Assembly: GCA_900555955.1 (NCBI GenBank)
Contig: USNA01000076.1
Coordinates: 1-5,678 of the forward strand
Length of the DNA: 5,678 nt
Reading direction: 5' to 3'
DNA from: an uncultured Collinsella sp.
GTDB lineage: Bacteria; Actinomycetota; Coriobacteriia; Coriobacteriales; Coriobacteriaceae
Of the stretch, positions 1 through 4,820 are shown piece after piece. The notes under the pieces are model-generated. The model was not told where the DNA came from and made no database searches. It saw nothing but the letters and a program-made list of their open reading frames with translations. Position numbers and translations under genes: made by a program. Position 1 is the stretch's first letter. Every line of letters begins with the position of its first letter.

Positions 1-802
1 ACTCGATGGCGGCGGGCAGCGGGGTCTTGCCCTTGGCATCGACGGCGCCGCCGCCGAGTGCGGCAATCTTAGCGACATCTGCGGGAGCGGCTTCGATATG
101 CATGCAGCCGCCGACCAAGCGCGCGCGAACCTGTGCCAGACCAAGATCGTGCAGGTAATCCTCGCAGGCGCGGATCAAATCGACCTTCTCGCGCGTAAGC
201 TCCTCGCCCGTGGGGACGCGCGTGGCAAGACAGGCTCCCGCCGGCAGGCTCCAAACGGGATAACCCCATGCACGCAGCAGCTCGCGCTCTTCGTTCTTGG
301 TAAAGCCGACCTCCATGAGAGGGGAGCGTACGCCGAGCTCTTCTGCCGCGCGCATGCCGGGGCGGTAGTCACCGCGATCGCTTGCATTGCTGCCATCGAT
401 GACGGTGGGAAAGCCGAGCGACTTGGCGTGGTTGACGATGGCGGTAAAGCCGGCGTGCTTGCAGTGGTAGCAGCGATTGGCGTCGTTGCAGGCTACTTGG
501 GGGAGCTGCAGCTGATCGACCGAAAGATTGAGCACGGGGAGCTTAAAATGCGGTCCCTCATTGGTTTGCCCGTCAACGGACCGCTCAAACGAGGTCTGCT
601 CGGGCGTGCCGATGAGCGGCGTGGTGAGGTGAACGAGAAGCGTGTCGGCAGGTATGATACGGGCGCAGACCGCGGCCAAAAAGCTGCTGTCGACGCCACC
701 GGAAAAGCCGATGGCGACGCGTCCGTATGCCAAAAGCAACTGCTCGAGCGTCGCGAGTTTGTCCTGAAGCTCCTCTGCAGGTGCAGTAGTGTCTGAAAGC
801 AT
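1..802 (-). CDS. larE: LarE, ATP-dependent sulfur transferase (C-terminus off the left edge)
   Basis: LarE adenylates the carboxylates of the pyridine-dicarboxylate precursor and inserts sulfur to build the nickel-pincer cofactor of lactate racemase-type enzymes, in the cytoplasm. The 267 codons in the window give a PP-loop (SGGVDS, residues 34-39), a CYHCK motif (C111, C114), the LarE signature DGSNASDRGDYRPGMRAA (136-153) and PAGACLATRVPTG (187-199) with C191. Family members are about 270-280 residues, so only a few residues are missing. The ATG at 800-802 is preceded by AAGGA (810-814, minus strand) at 7-nt spacing. The three cysteines C111, C114 and C191 fit homologues reported to hold an iron-sulfur cluster rather than sacrificing one cysteine; this is inference. 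The partners larB and larC are not in the window. The gene is divergent from the HAD gene. Related PP-loop sulfur transferases are less likely given the RPGMRAA block. Confidence 0.93.
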   Translation of the reverse strand, partial: MLSDTTAPAEELQDKLATLEQLLLAYGRVAIGFSGGVDSSFLAAVCARIIPADTLLVHLTTPLIGTPEQTSFERSVDGQTNEGPHFKLPVLNLSVDQLQLPQVACNDANRCYHCKHAGFTAIVNHAKSLGFPTVIDGSNASDRGDYRPGMRAAEELGVRSPLMEVGFTKNEERELLRAWGYPVWSLPAGACLATRVPTGEELTREKVDLIRACEDYLHDLGLAQVRARLVGGCMHIEAAPADVAKIAALGGGAVDAKGKTPLPAAIE

Positions 803-836
803 GAAACGATCCTTACCATTGAGTACTCGGTTGAAA

Positions 837-864
837 ACTATAATCCTACCGAGCTGCCTGTCAT
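837..864 (-). promoter_or_regulatory. Candidate larE promoter
   Basis: On the minus strand, ATGACA (859-864) and TATAGT (837-842) are separated by 16 bp. The -10 lies 34 bp before the larE start codon, leaving a short leader with an AAGGA ribosome site. The -35 matches TTGACA at 4 of 6 positions. Placement is by eye only. Confidence 0.45.
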
Positions 865-899
865 AAGACTTCTGTCTATGTAACGAAAGTGCAATATGC

Positions 900-914
900 T
901 ATATACGTTATATA
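900..914. repeat. AT-rich dyad TATATA-CGT-TATATA between divergent genes
   Basis: This is a perfect 6-bp inverted repeat around CGT, in the 167-bp gap between larE and the HAD gene. It stands out in GC-rich DNA. It may be an operator or part of the HAD promoter; the second TATATA could act as a -10, but no good -35 is visible 16-18 bp upstream of it. The rest of the gap holds no other clear signal for the HAD gene. Confidence 0.4.
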
Positions 915-969
915 CAAGTTTGTAAAGTGCGGTAGAGTGGCAGTAATGCAATCCGGTGAGGGGACCGAT

Positions 970-1620
970 ATGATCAAGGCTGTTATTTTTGACATGGACG
1001 GAACGCTGGTCGATACCGAGCGTTTGGGGATTAAGGCCTGGAAGGCAGGCGCCGCTGAGCTGGGGCTCGCGATTGATGATGCGCTGGTTCATCAGTTTAT
1101 CGGTCGCACGCTGCCCGATGTCATGGACATCCTTGAGGCACATTACGGCAGCAGAGAAACCGCTGAGGCGATCTATCGTCGCCACAAGGAGATTCGCGAC
1201 GAGATGGTCAAGACCGAACTGGAGCTTAAGACCGGTGCTGCCGAGTGCCTAGACGAGCTGCTGGCTGCGGGCTATCACGTGGGCCTTGCGACGTCGTCGC
1301 GCCACGTTACAGCGGAGCGCAACCTTAAGATGGTCGGGCTCTTTGACAAGTTTGAAACGGTGACCTGTGGCGAGGACGTCGTGCACGGCAAGCCCGACCC
1401 CGAGATGTACCTGCTTGCCTGCGAGCGCGCGGGCTTCGCTCCCGGGGAATGTGCCGTGGTCGAGGATTCGCGTAACGGCTGCGTCTCGGGCATTACGGCC
1501 GGTTGCCATGTCTTTGCCGTTCCCGATATCGTGCCACTGCCGCAAGACGTGGTGGATGGCTGCGAGGCCGTGCTCGACACGTTGTTCGATCTGACGGCGG
1601 CGGTCAAGGCCGTGCGCTAG
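970..1620 (+). CDS. HAD superfamily hydrolase (beta-phosphoglucomutase/phosphatase-like, subfamily IA)
   Basis: A 216-residue cytosolic enzyme expected to dephosphorylate or isomerise a small phosphorylated metabolite through a phospho-aspartate. All four HAD motifs are present: DMDGT (nucleophile D8, acid/base D10), the Thr/Ser of LATSS (106-110), the lysine of GKPDPE (K141), and VVEDS (E165, D166) for Mg2+. Residues about 16-85 form the helical cap between motifs I and II, typical of C1-cap members, and the length is normal for the family. The ATG at 970 is chosen because GAGGGG (958-963) lies 6 nt upstream and the protein then begins MIKAVIFDMDGT as in homologues; the in-frame ATG at 946 would add eight residues and lacks that spacing. 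The substrate cannot be read from sequence; DGTLVDTE points to a generic sugar-phosphate phosphatase as readily as to true beta-phosphoglucomutase. It is monocistronic and ends before a strong terminator. Confidence 0.9.
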   Translation: MIKAVIFDMDGTLVDTERLGIKAWKAGAAELGLAIDDALVHQFIGRTLPDVMDILEAHYGSRETAEAIYRRHKEIRDEMVKTELELKTGAAECLDELLAAGYHVGLATSSRHVTAERNLKMVGLFDKFETVTCGEDVVHGKPDPEMYLLACERAGFAPGECAVVEDSRNGCVSGITAGCHVFAVPDIVPLPQDVVDGCEAVLDTLFDLTAAVKAVR

Positions 1621-1655
1621 ACAATTGCGGAGCTGAAACGAGCAATTGGCCGTCT
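1619..1655 (+). repeat. Imperfect hairpin at the HAD stop codon
   Basis: CAATTGC (1622-1628) pairs exactly with GCAATTG (1642-1648) across a 13-nt loop, and flanking AGAC/GTCT (1619-1622, 1652-1655) offers an alternative extension with a bulge. No T-run follows. It may be a transcript 3'-end stabiliser upstream of the real terminator, or chance. Confidence 0.35.
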
Positions 1656-1660
1656 TTGCG

Positions 1661-1706
1661 CTTAAGCAAAAGAGGTTCGGCAATAGTCGGGCCTCTTTTG
1701 CTTAAG
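1661..1706. terminator. Bidirectional intrinsic terminator between convergent genes
   Basis: CTTAAGCAAAAGAGG (1661-1675) and CCTCTTTTGCTTAAG (1692-1706) are a perfect 15-bp inverted repeat. The intervening TTCGGC-AATA-GTCGGG can pair further through G-U wobbles in the plus-strand RNA, giving about 21 bp closed by an AAUA tetraloop. The CAAAA/TTTTG arms supply the A-tract and T-tract on both strands around a GAGG/CCTC core. It sits 40 bp after the HAD stop and 27 bp from the lacI stop, so it can end both transcripts. Confidence 0.88.
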
Positions 1707-1733
1707 TGGCGTTTTGGTATACTGGCCGACGTG

Positions 1734-2846
1734 CTATAGATACGCGCCGAGGTTGATGGCCGTGGCGTCGGTCTGGGTGCTTGCCTGGGTGCTGGCGCGC
1801 TCCAATAGGAACGGACGTACCAGTTCTTGGCGGTTGATATCCTCGGCGGCGGTGACTGCGGTGACGGTGCGCGCTGCAGAGCCGACGCGGATATGCTTGG
1901 TCTTTGCCGGGGCCTTGTTCTCGATTTGCTCCATCAGCAGTTGGACACCCTTGCGGCCAATCTCGTAGCCCGGGGGCGCTACCGTAGTGAGCGGAACCGA
2001 TCCGCTCCAAGCGAGCGGGTTGCCATCGCAGCCTGCTACGCGTACTTGCCCGGGGACAGAGATGCCCTTGTCGACCAGTGCCGAAACGACGCCCGAGGCC
2101 AATACATCGGTAAGGCCGATGACAAAATCGGGACGCTCGCCGGTAGAGCGCTCGGCAATCTGGGCGCCGATGCCGTAACCGTCGGCAGCGGTATTCCATT
2201 CGCCGGCGTCGATGACTTCGATCTTGATATTGGGGTGTAGGGCGAGCGCCTTGTGAATGCCGAGGACGCGCAGGGTGAGTTGCATAAATGCTGCTCGGCC
2301 GACGACGACAATATGGTGCGCGCCGCGGGCGATGGCGAGTTCGGCAATGATGCGCCCCTGTGCCTCGTTGTCGGCGGCCACGTAGTAACCGGGTTCGGAG
2401 CAATGGATGTCCAGGTGGACGATCGGCACGGGCATCTTGGCCATGGCGGGGTGCCAGTCGGGGGATGCCATGGGCTGAACCATGACGCCGGACATCTGGG
2501 TGCCCATGAAGTAGCGCAGGTAATGGTCCTCGAGAATATCGTCGTTATCGGCGTTGGCGATGAGCAGGTCGTAACCGTGCTTGCGGGCCTCGTTATGGGC
2601 GCCGCTGGCAATTTGGAGCGAGAAGCCGTGATCGAGACGGGGGAGGACCAGGCCAAAGGACTTGGTGGTGCCGCCCGCGAGCTGACGGGCGCTTTGGTTG
2701 GGCAGGTAGCCAAGGCGATTGATGGTCTCGTTGATGAGTTTGAGGGTCTCGGGGCGCAGCTTTTCGGGATGGTTGAGCGCGTTGGATACCGTGCCCAGCG
2801 AAACTCCTGCCTCGCGCGCGACATCGCTGATTTTAACCTTTGCCAT
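1734..2846 (-). CDS. LacI-family transcriptional repressor
   Basis: A 370-residue DNA-binding regulator of the LacI/GalR family, probably sensing a sugar or related ligand. The N-terminal helix-turn-helix is ISDVAREAGVSLGTVSNAL (6-24), followed by the hinge helix with NQSARQL (50-56), whose L56 would intercalate at a central CG of the operator. Residues about 62-345 form the periplasmic-binding-protein-like sensor domain (GLVLPRLDHGFS, GVMVQPM, the GCDG block, then TTVAPPGYEIG near the C-terminus). The start at 2846 gives the canonical MAKVKISDVA and has AAAGGGG (2852-2858, minus strand) 5 nt upstream; an open frame continues upstream but crosses the promoter. The C-terminal tail carries a duplicated ASTQ. 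It lies divergent from an amino-acid transporter, an uncommon LacI target, so its regulon may be elsewhere. The ligand is unknown. Confidence 0.93.
   Translation of the reverse strand: MAKVKISDVAREAGVSLGTVSNALNHPEKLRPETLKLINETINRLGYLPNQSARQLAGGTTKSFGLVLPRLDHGFSLQIASGAHNEARKHGYDLLIANADNDDILEDHYLRYFMGTQMSGVMVQPMASPDWHPAMAKMPVPIVHLDIHCSEPGYYVAADNEAQGRIIAELAIARGAHHIVVVGRAAFMQLTLRVLGIHKALALHPNIKIEVIDAGEWNTAADGYGIGAQIAERSTGERPDFVIGLTDVLASGVVSALVDKGISVPGQVRVAGCDGNPLAWSGSVPLTTVAPPGYEIGRKGVQLLMEQIENKAPAKTKHIRVGSAARTVTAVTAAEDINRQELVRPFLLERASTQASTQTDATAINLGAYL
1773..1796. repeat. 12-bp in-frame tandem repeat in the lacI 3' end
   Basis: CTGGGTGCTTGC is followed directly by CTGGGTGCTGGC (11 of 12 identical). 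On the coding strand it encodes ASTQ twice in the tail beyond the sensor domain. The unit is a whole number of codons, so copy-number change would not break the frame. Confidence 0.8.
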
Positions 2847-2856
2847 AGCGGCCCCT

Positions 2857-2870
2857 TTGATGCGTTTCAA
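2857..2870. promoter_or_regulatory. Candidate LacI-family operator in the lacI leader
   Basis: Read on the minus strand, TTGAAACGCATCAA has TTGA/TCAA arms around a central CG, the form recognised by LacI/GalR proteins (family pattern close to TTGAAACGTTTCAA); four internal positions break symmetry. It lies just downstream of the expected lacI start point and overlaps the ribosome site, a position suited to autorepression. That this LacI binds it is inference. Confidence 0.55.
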
Positions 2871-2881
2871 GTACGAGTCAG

Positions 2882-2912
2882 ATTGTAGCATCGCCCGTCC
2901 CGAGGGTGTCAA
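2882..2912 (-). promoter_or_regulatory. lacI promoter (TTGACA / TGC-TACAAT)
   Basis: On the minus strand a perfect -35 TTGACA (2907-2912) is followed after 19 bp by TACAAT (2882-2887). TGC directly before the -10 makes it an extended -10, which may compensate for the long spacer. The expected start is near 2875, giving a leader of about 30 nt. Confidence 0.7.
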
Positions 2913-2951
2913 AACCTGCCAATTGGGGATAGGTTTATTTTGGCAGGTTTT
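2911..2951. repeat. 12-bp perfect inverted repeat upstream of lacI
   Basis: AAAACCTGCCAA (2911-2922) and TTGGCAGGTTTT (2940-2951) are exact inverse copies with a 17-nt spacer that also contains the palindrome CCAATTGG (2919-2926) and a further AGGTTT. The left arm overlaps the lacI -35 box. The arms look terminator-like on both strands (GC stem then TTTT), yet the site lies between divergent genes where no transcript should end. It may be a paired operator or the end of a short unrecognised RNA. Confidence 0.6.
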
Positions 2952-2975
2952 ATCTGGGCAAACACCGGAGTCCAG

Positions 2976-3010
2976 ACCACACAAAGGTGCCTGTCCCCCT
3001 TTGTGGTGGT
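2976..3010. repeat. REP-like hairpin, copy A
   Basis: ACCACACAAAGG (2976-2987) pairs with CCTTTGTGGTGGT (2998-3010) with one bulged base around the loop TGCCTGTCCC. A related copy is at 4665-4699; they share CAAAG-R-TGCCTGTC-M-CC and TTGTGGTGGT. Intergenic hairpins with a GCCTGTC core resemble REP elements mobilised by RAYT-type Y1 transposases. No transposase is in the window. Confidence 0.6.
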
Positions 3011-3049
3011 TTTGGTGCGGCTGGGCTGCGCGCTAAACGGTGGAGTGTC

Positions 3050-3055
3050 TACAAT
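3050..3055 (+). promoter_or_regulatory. Candidate -10 box of the transporter unit
   Basis: TACAAT at 3050-3055 lies 36 bp before the binding-protein ATG and matches the -10 proposed for lacI and glmS. The -35 position (about 3026-3032, CTGCGCG) is poor, which suggests a weak or activator-dependent promoter. Confidence 0.5.
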
Positions 3056-3091
3056 GGAAGCCGTTTTGAACGTAGATTGAAAGGCTTTGGT

Positions 3092-3973
3092 ATGACTCGC
3101 TCTGTTTCTCGTCGTGATTTCTTGGGCTTGATCGCCGGTACCGCAATGGTTACGGCGAGCGGTTGCGCTGGCAGTGGCGCCGACAGGGGCTCTGCCGCTG
3201 GTTCTGCCGCGGTTACAGGTGACGATATCAAGGGCACCAAGCTCACCTTTGTGGGAGACGATGCCTTTGCGCCCTATCGCTATCTGGAGACGCAGTCGGA
3301 CGGCAAGCAGAAGGTTGTCGGCTTGGACATCGCCATCGCTGATGAGATGGCCTCGCGCTTGGGCTTTTCTTACGACTTTGAGCCGCAGGACTTTGCCGCC
3401 ACGCTTGCATCGGTGCAGAGCGATGACAAGGCCTTTACCATGGCGATGAGCTCCAACGAAGAGCGCGAGCAGACCTACGACTTCACGCGCGGCTACTATC
3501 AGCCGCTCGTGGGCGTTCTCACGCTCGGCGGCGACCCCGTCAAGCGCGTTGAGGACCTCGCTGGCAAGTCTATCGCCTGCACCACCGGTACCGTGCAGAA
3601 CAAGTTCATCGCCAAGGTTATGCCCGACGCCGATATTCACACGTACGATGGTGGCGATCAATGTCTGCAAGAGGTGCTTGCTGGCCGCATCGACGCCTAT
3701 CTGTGCGACGGCGCCGAGGGTCAGTCCATGCGCGATGCGAACGAGGGCCTGGTGCTGGGCCTGCTCGATCGCTCCGAGACGAGCGACCACGTGGGCGTGT
3801 ACCGCCTGATGGCCAAGAAGGGTGCCGGATTTGTCGCGGCGCTTGACGAGTGCATCGGTGAGATGCTCGAGGATGGCACCATCGATGACTGCATTAAGCA
3901 GTATGTGGGCGCCGACTTTATGTGGAACGGCGACTATTCCGCTTCCGGCACGTCGACGGTTGCCGGAAAATAG
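3092..3973 (+). CDS. Amino-acid ABC transporter substrate-binding lipoprotein (family 3), Tat-type signal
   Basis: A 293-residue extracellular lipid-anchored receptor that captures a polar amino acid or related solute for an ABC importer. Residues 1-25 hold a twin-arginine motif SRRDFL (6-11), a hydrophobic stretch and a lipobox ASGC with lipidated C25, so export is probably folded through Tat and then anchored. A Ser/Gly/Ala-rich linker (26-45) precedes the family-3 binding domain (about 49-281), with FAPYRYLE, VVGLDIAIADEMASRLG (75-91) and SSNEEREQTYDFT, the usual location of the ligand carboxylate-binding arginine. The ATG at 3092 has GAAAGG (3079-3084) 7 nt upstream and starts exactly at the signal peptide. 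It is followed after 33 bp by a cognate permease gene. The ligand is undetermined: the fold fits glutamine, cystine, arginine or histidine receptors. Confidence 0.92.
   Translation: MTRSVSRRDFLGLIAGTAMVTASGCAGSGADRGSAAGSAAVTGDDIKGTKLTFVGDDAFAPYRYLETQSDGKQKVVGLDIAIADEMASRLGFSYDFEPQDFAATLASVQSDDKAFTMAMSSNEEREQTYDFTRGYYQPLVGVLTLGGDPVKRVEDLAGKSIACTTGTVQNKFIAKVMPDADIHTYDGGDQCLQEVLAGRIDAYLCDGAEGQSMRDANEGLVLGLLDRSETSDHVGVYRLMAKKGAGFVAALDECIGEMLEDGTIDDCIKQYVGADFMWNGDYSASGTSTVAGK
3943..3968 (+). repeat. Hairpin at the 3' end of the binding-protein gene
   Basis: TTCCGGC (3943-3949) and GCCGGAA (3962-3968) form a perfect 7-bp stem with a 12-nt loop, ending two bases before the stop codon. It has no proper T-run. 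It could act as an mRNA stabiliser or partial attenuator that keeps receptor expression above permease expression, as seen in other ABC operons; it could also be coding coincidence. Confidence 0.4.
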
Positions 3974-4006
3974 CGAGTCGATACGGCGCGCACCAAGGGC
4001 ATGCTG

Positions 4007-4654
4007 ATGAAGTTTGAACTGCTAGAACCATATATACCGACGTTTATGAACGGCCTGGTCGTGACTTGTCAGGTGACGGCCGCCGCGCTGGTCATAGCAC
4101 TTGCCCTGGGCTTTCTCATCGCCGTGCTCAAGGTTTTGCCCTGTCGCCCGTTGCGCGCGGTGCTCAACTTCTACACCTCTATCTTTCGCGGCGTGCCACT
4201 CATCGTGTTGCTCTTTTTGGCGTACTTTGCGACGCCGCAGCTCATGGGCTTTAAAATTTCGATGTTTGCCGCCGGTGCCATTACGCTGGGGCTCAACGGC
4301 TCGGCGACGGTGTCCGAGACAGTGCGCGGCGGTATCGAGGGCGTTGACCGGGGGCAGTACGATGCCGCTCGGGCCATCGGGCTTCGCTATGTTCCCATGA
4401 TGCGCAAGATCATCGTTCCGCAGGCGATGCGCTCGATTGCCCCTGCTCTGGTCAACGAAGTGATCACGGTCCTCAAGAGCTCCTCGCTGGTGGCAACCAT
4501 CGGCCTGATGGATATGATGCGCGCCGCCCAGAGCGTGCAGGCGCTCACCTATCGAGCCTTTGAACCGTTTTTAGTGGTGGCCGTGGTCTACTACGTCATT
4601 GTTATGGCACTCACGGCCCTGGGCAATCGGCTCGAGCGCCGCCTGCGTCCCTAG
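4007..4654 (+). CDS. Amino-acid ABC transporter permease (HisM/GlnP family)
   Basis: A 215-residue inner-membrane channel subunit for a polar amino-acid importer. About five hydrophobic segments are visible (near 13-41, 55-78, 85-103, 144-168 and 187-207). FRGVPLIVLLF (60-70) is typical of the family, and the cytoplasmic EAA loop that docks the ATPase is YDAARAIGLRYVPMMRKIIVP (118-138) with conserved G125 and P138. The start at 4007 is preferred over the in-frame ATG at 4001 because AAGGG (3995-3999) is 7 nt from 4007 but only 1 nt from 4001. It is 33 bp downstream of the binding-protein gene and almost certainly cotranscribed. No ATP-binding subunit gene follows: the next gene is glmS. It may act as a homodimer with an ATPase encoded elsewhere. 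Confidence 0.92.
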   Translation: MKFELLEPYIPTFMNGLVVTCQVTAAALVIALALGFLIAVLKVLPCRPLRAVLNFYTSIFRGVPLIVLLFLAYFATPQLMGFKISMFAAGAITLGLNGSATVSETVRGGIEGVDRGQYDAARAIGLRYVPMMRKIIVPQAMRSIAPALVNEVITVLKSSSLVATIGLMDMMRAAQSVQALTYRAFEPFLVVAVVYYVIVMALTALGNRLERRLRP

Positions 4655-4664
4655 GGGAGTGCCA

Positions 4665-4699
4665 ACCACCGCAAAGATGCCTGTCACCGTTGTGGTGGT
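4665..4699. repeat. REP-like hairpin, copy B
   Basis: ACCACCGCAA (4665-4674) pairs with TTGTGGTGGT (4690-4699) over 10 bp with one G-U, loop AGATGCCTGTCACCG. It is the diverged partner of 2976-3010. It starts 11 bp after the permease stop. No T-run follows, so it is a poor terminator by itself. Confidence 0.6.
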
Positions 4700-4713
4700 A
4701 GGGTGTGTGCATC

Positions 4714-4741
4714 GAGTGGTATCCAGTTTAAGATACCACTT
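4714..4741. repeat. GTGGTATC/GATACCAC hairpin before glmS
   Basis: AGTGGTATC (4715-4723) and GATACCACT (4732-4740) are perfect inverse copies around an 8-nt loop, with an outer G-U pair. It may be a weak terminator for the transporter transcript (only TTCT follows) or a paired binding site, since AGTGGT/ACCACT match half-sites of NagR/DasR-type GntR regulators. Confidence 0.5.
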
Positions 4742-4753
4742 CTGGTATATCAG
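4742..4753. promoter_or_regulatory. Quasi-palindrome CTGGTATATCAG, possible GntR/NagR-type site
   Basis: CTG/CAG arms surround TATA with one mismatched pair. It resembles the TGGTATATACCA form bound by HutC-type GntR regulators of amino-sugar genes and overlaps the expected -35 region of glmS, so a bound regulator could block it. No such regulator is in the window; this is inference from motif likeness. Confidence 0.35.
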
Positions 4754-4766
4754 CTTGCGTTTGTGT

Positions 4767-4793
4767 GAGTACAATACTCGGACGTTATACGTC
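4767..4793 (+). promoter_or_regulatory. glmS promoter -10 within two adjacent 5-3-5 dyads
   Basis: GAGTA-CAA-TACTC (4767-4779) and GACGT-TAT-ACGTC (4781-4793) are two perfect palindromes separated by one base. TACAAT (4770-4775) inside the first is the likely -10, placing the start near 4782 at the beginning of the second. A matching -35 is weak (ATATCA, 4747-4752, 17-bp spacer). The alternative TTGTGT (4761-4766) with TTATAC (4785-4790) cannot be excluded. Confidence 0.45.
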
Positions 4794-4796
4794 TCA

Positions 4797-4820
4797 GCGC
4801 CCGTCGTGCGTGGGCGTTTT
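4797..4820 (+). other. Leader hairpin with TTTT, possible glmS attenuator
   Basis: GCGCCC (4797-4802) pairs with GGGCGT (4812-4817), 6 bp including one G-U, and TTTT (4817-4820) follows at once. It lies in the presumed 5' leader 30 bp before glmS. The stem is short and the T-run minimal, so termination would be partial at best. No alternative antiterminator stem is obvious. Confidence 0.35.

Noticed and set aside
98..796. A 232-codon plus-strand open frame opposite larE
   Set aside because: The minus strand encodes an unmistakable LarE over the same span; the plus-strand translation has no recognisable motif.
821..828. Palindrome GAGTACTC in the larE leader, similar to GAGTA/TACTC before glmS
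   Set aside because: Too short, different spacing, and no further similarity between the two regions.
855..862. TGCCTGTC as a third REP-like copy upstream of larE
   Set aside because: Only the 8-bp core matches; there are no CAAAG or TTGTGG arms and no hairpin.
889..969. N-terminal extension of the HAD protein to an upstream ATG
   Set aside because: It would translate the AT-rich dyad and leader; the downstream ATG has the better ribosome site and the family-typical start.
2253..2888. A 211-codon plus-strand open frame opposite lacI
   Set aside because: It is the antisense of the LacI helix-turn-helix and sensor domain and would end inside the lacI promoter.
2847..2984. N-terminal extension of LacI by 46 residues
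   Set aside because: It would run through the promoter and operator; LacI proteins begin immediately before the helix-turn-helix.
3067..3079. Possible LacI operator TTGAACGTAGATT before the transporter unit
   Set aside because: Only the left half resembles the family site; the right half shows no symmetry about the CG.
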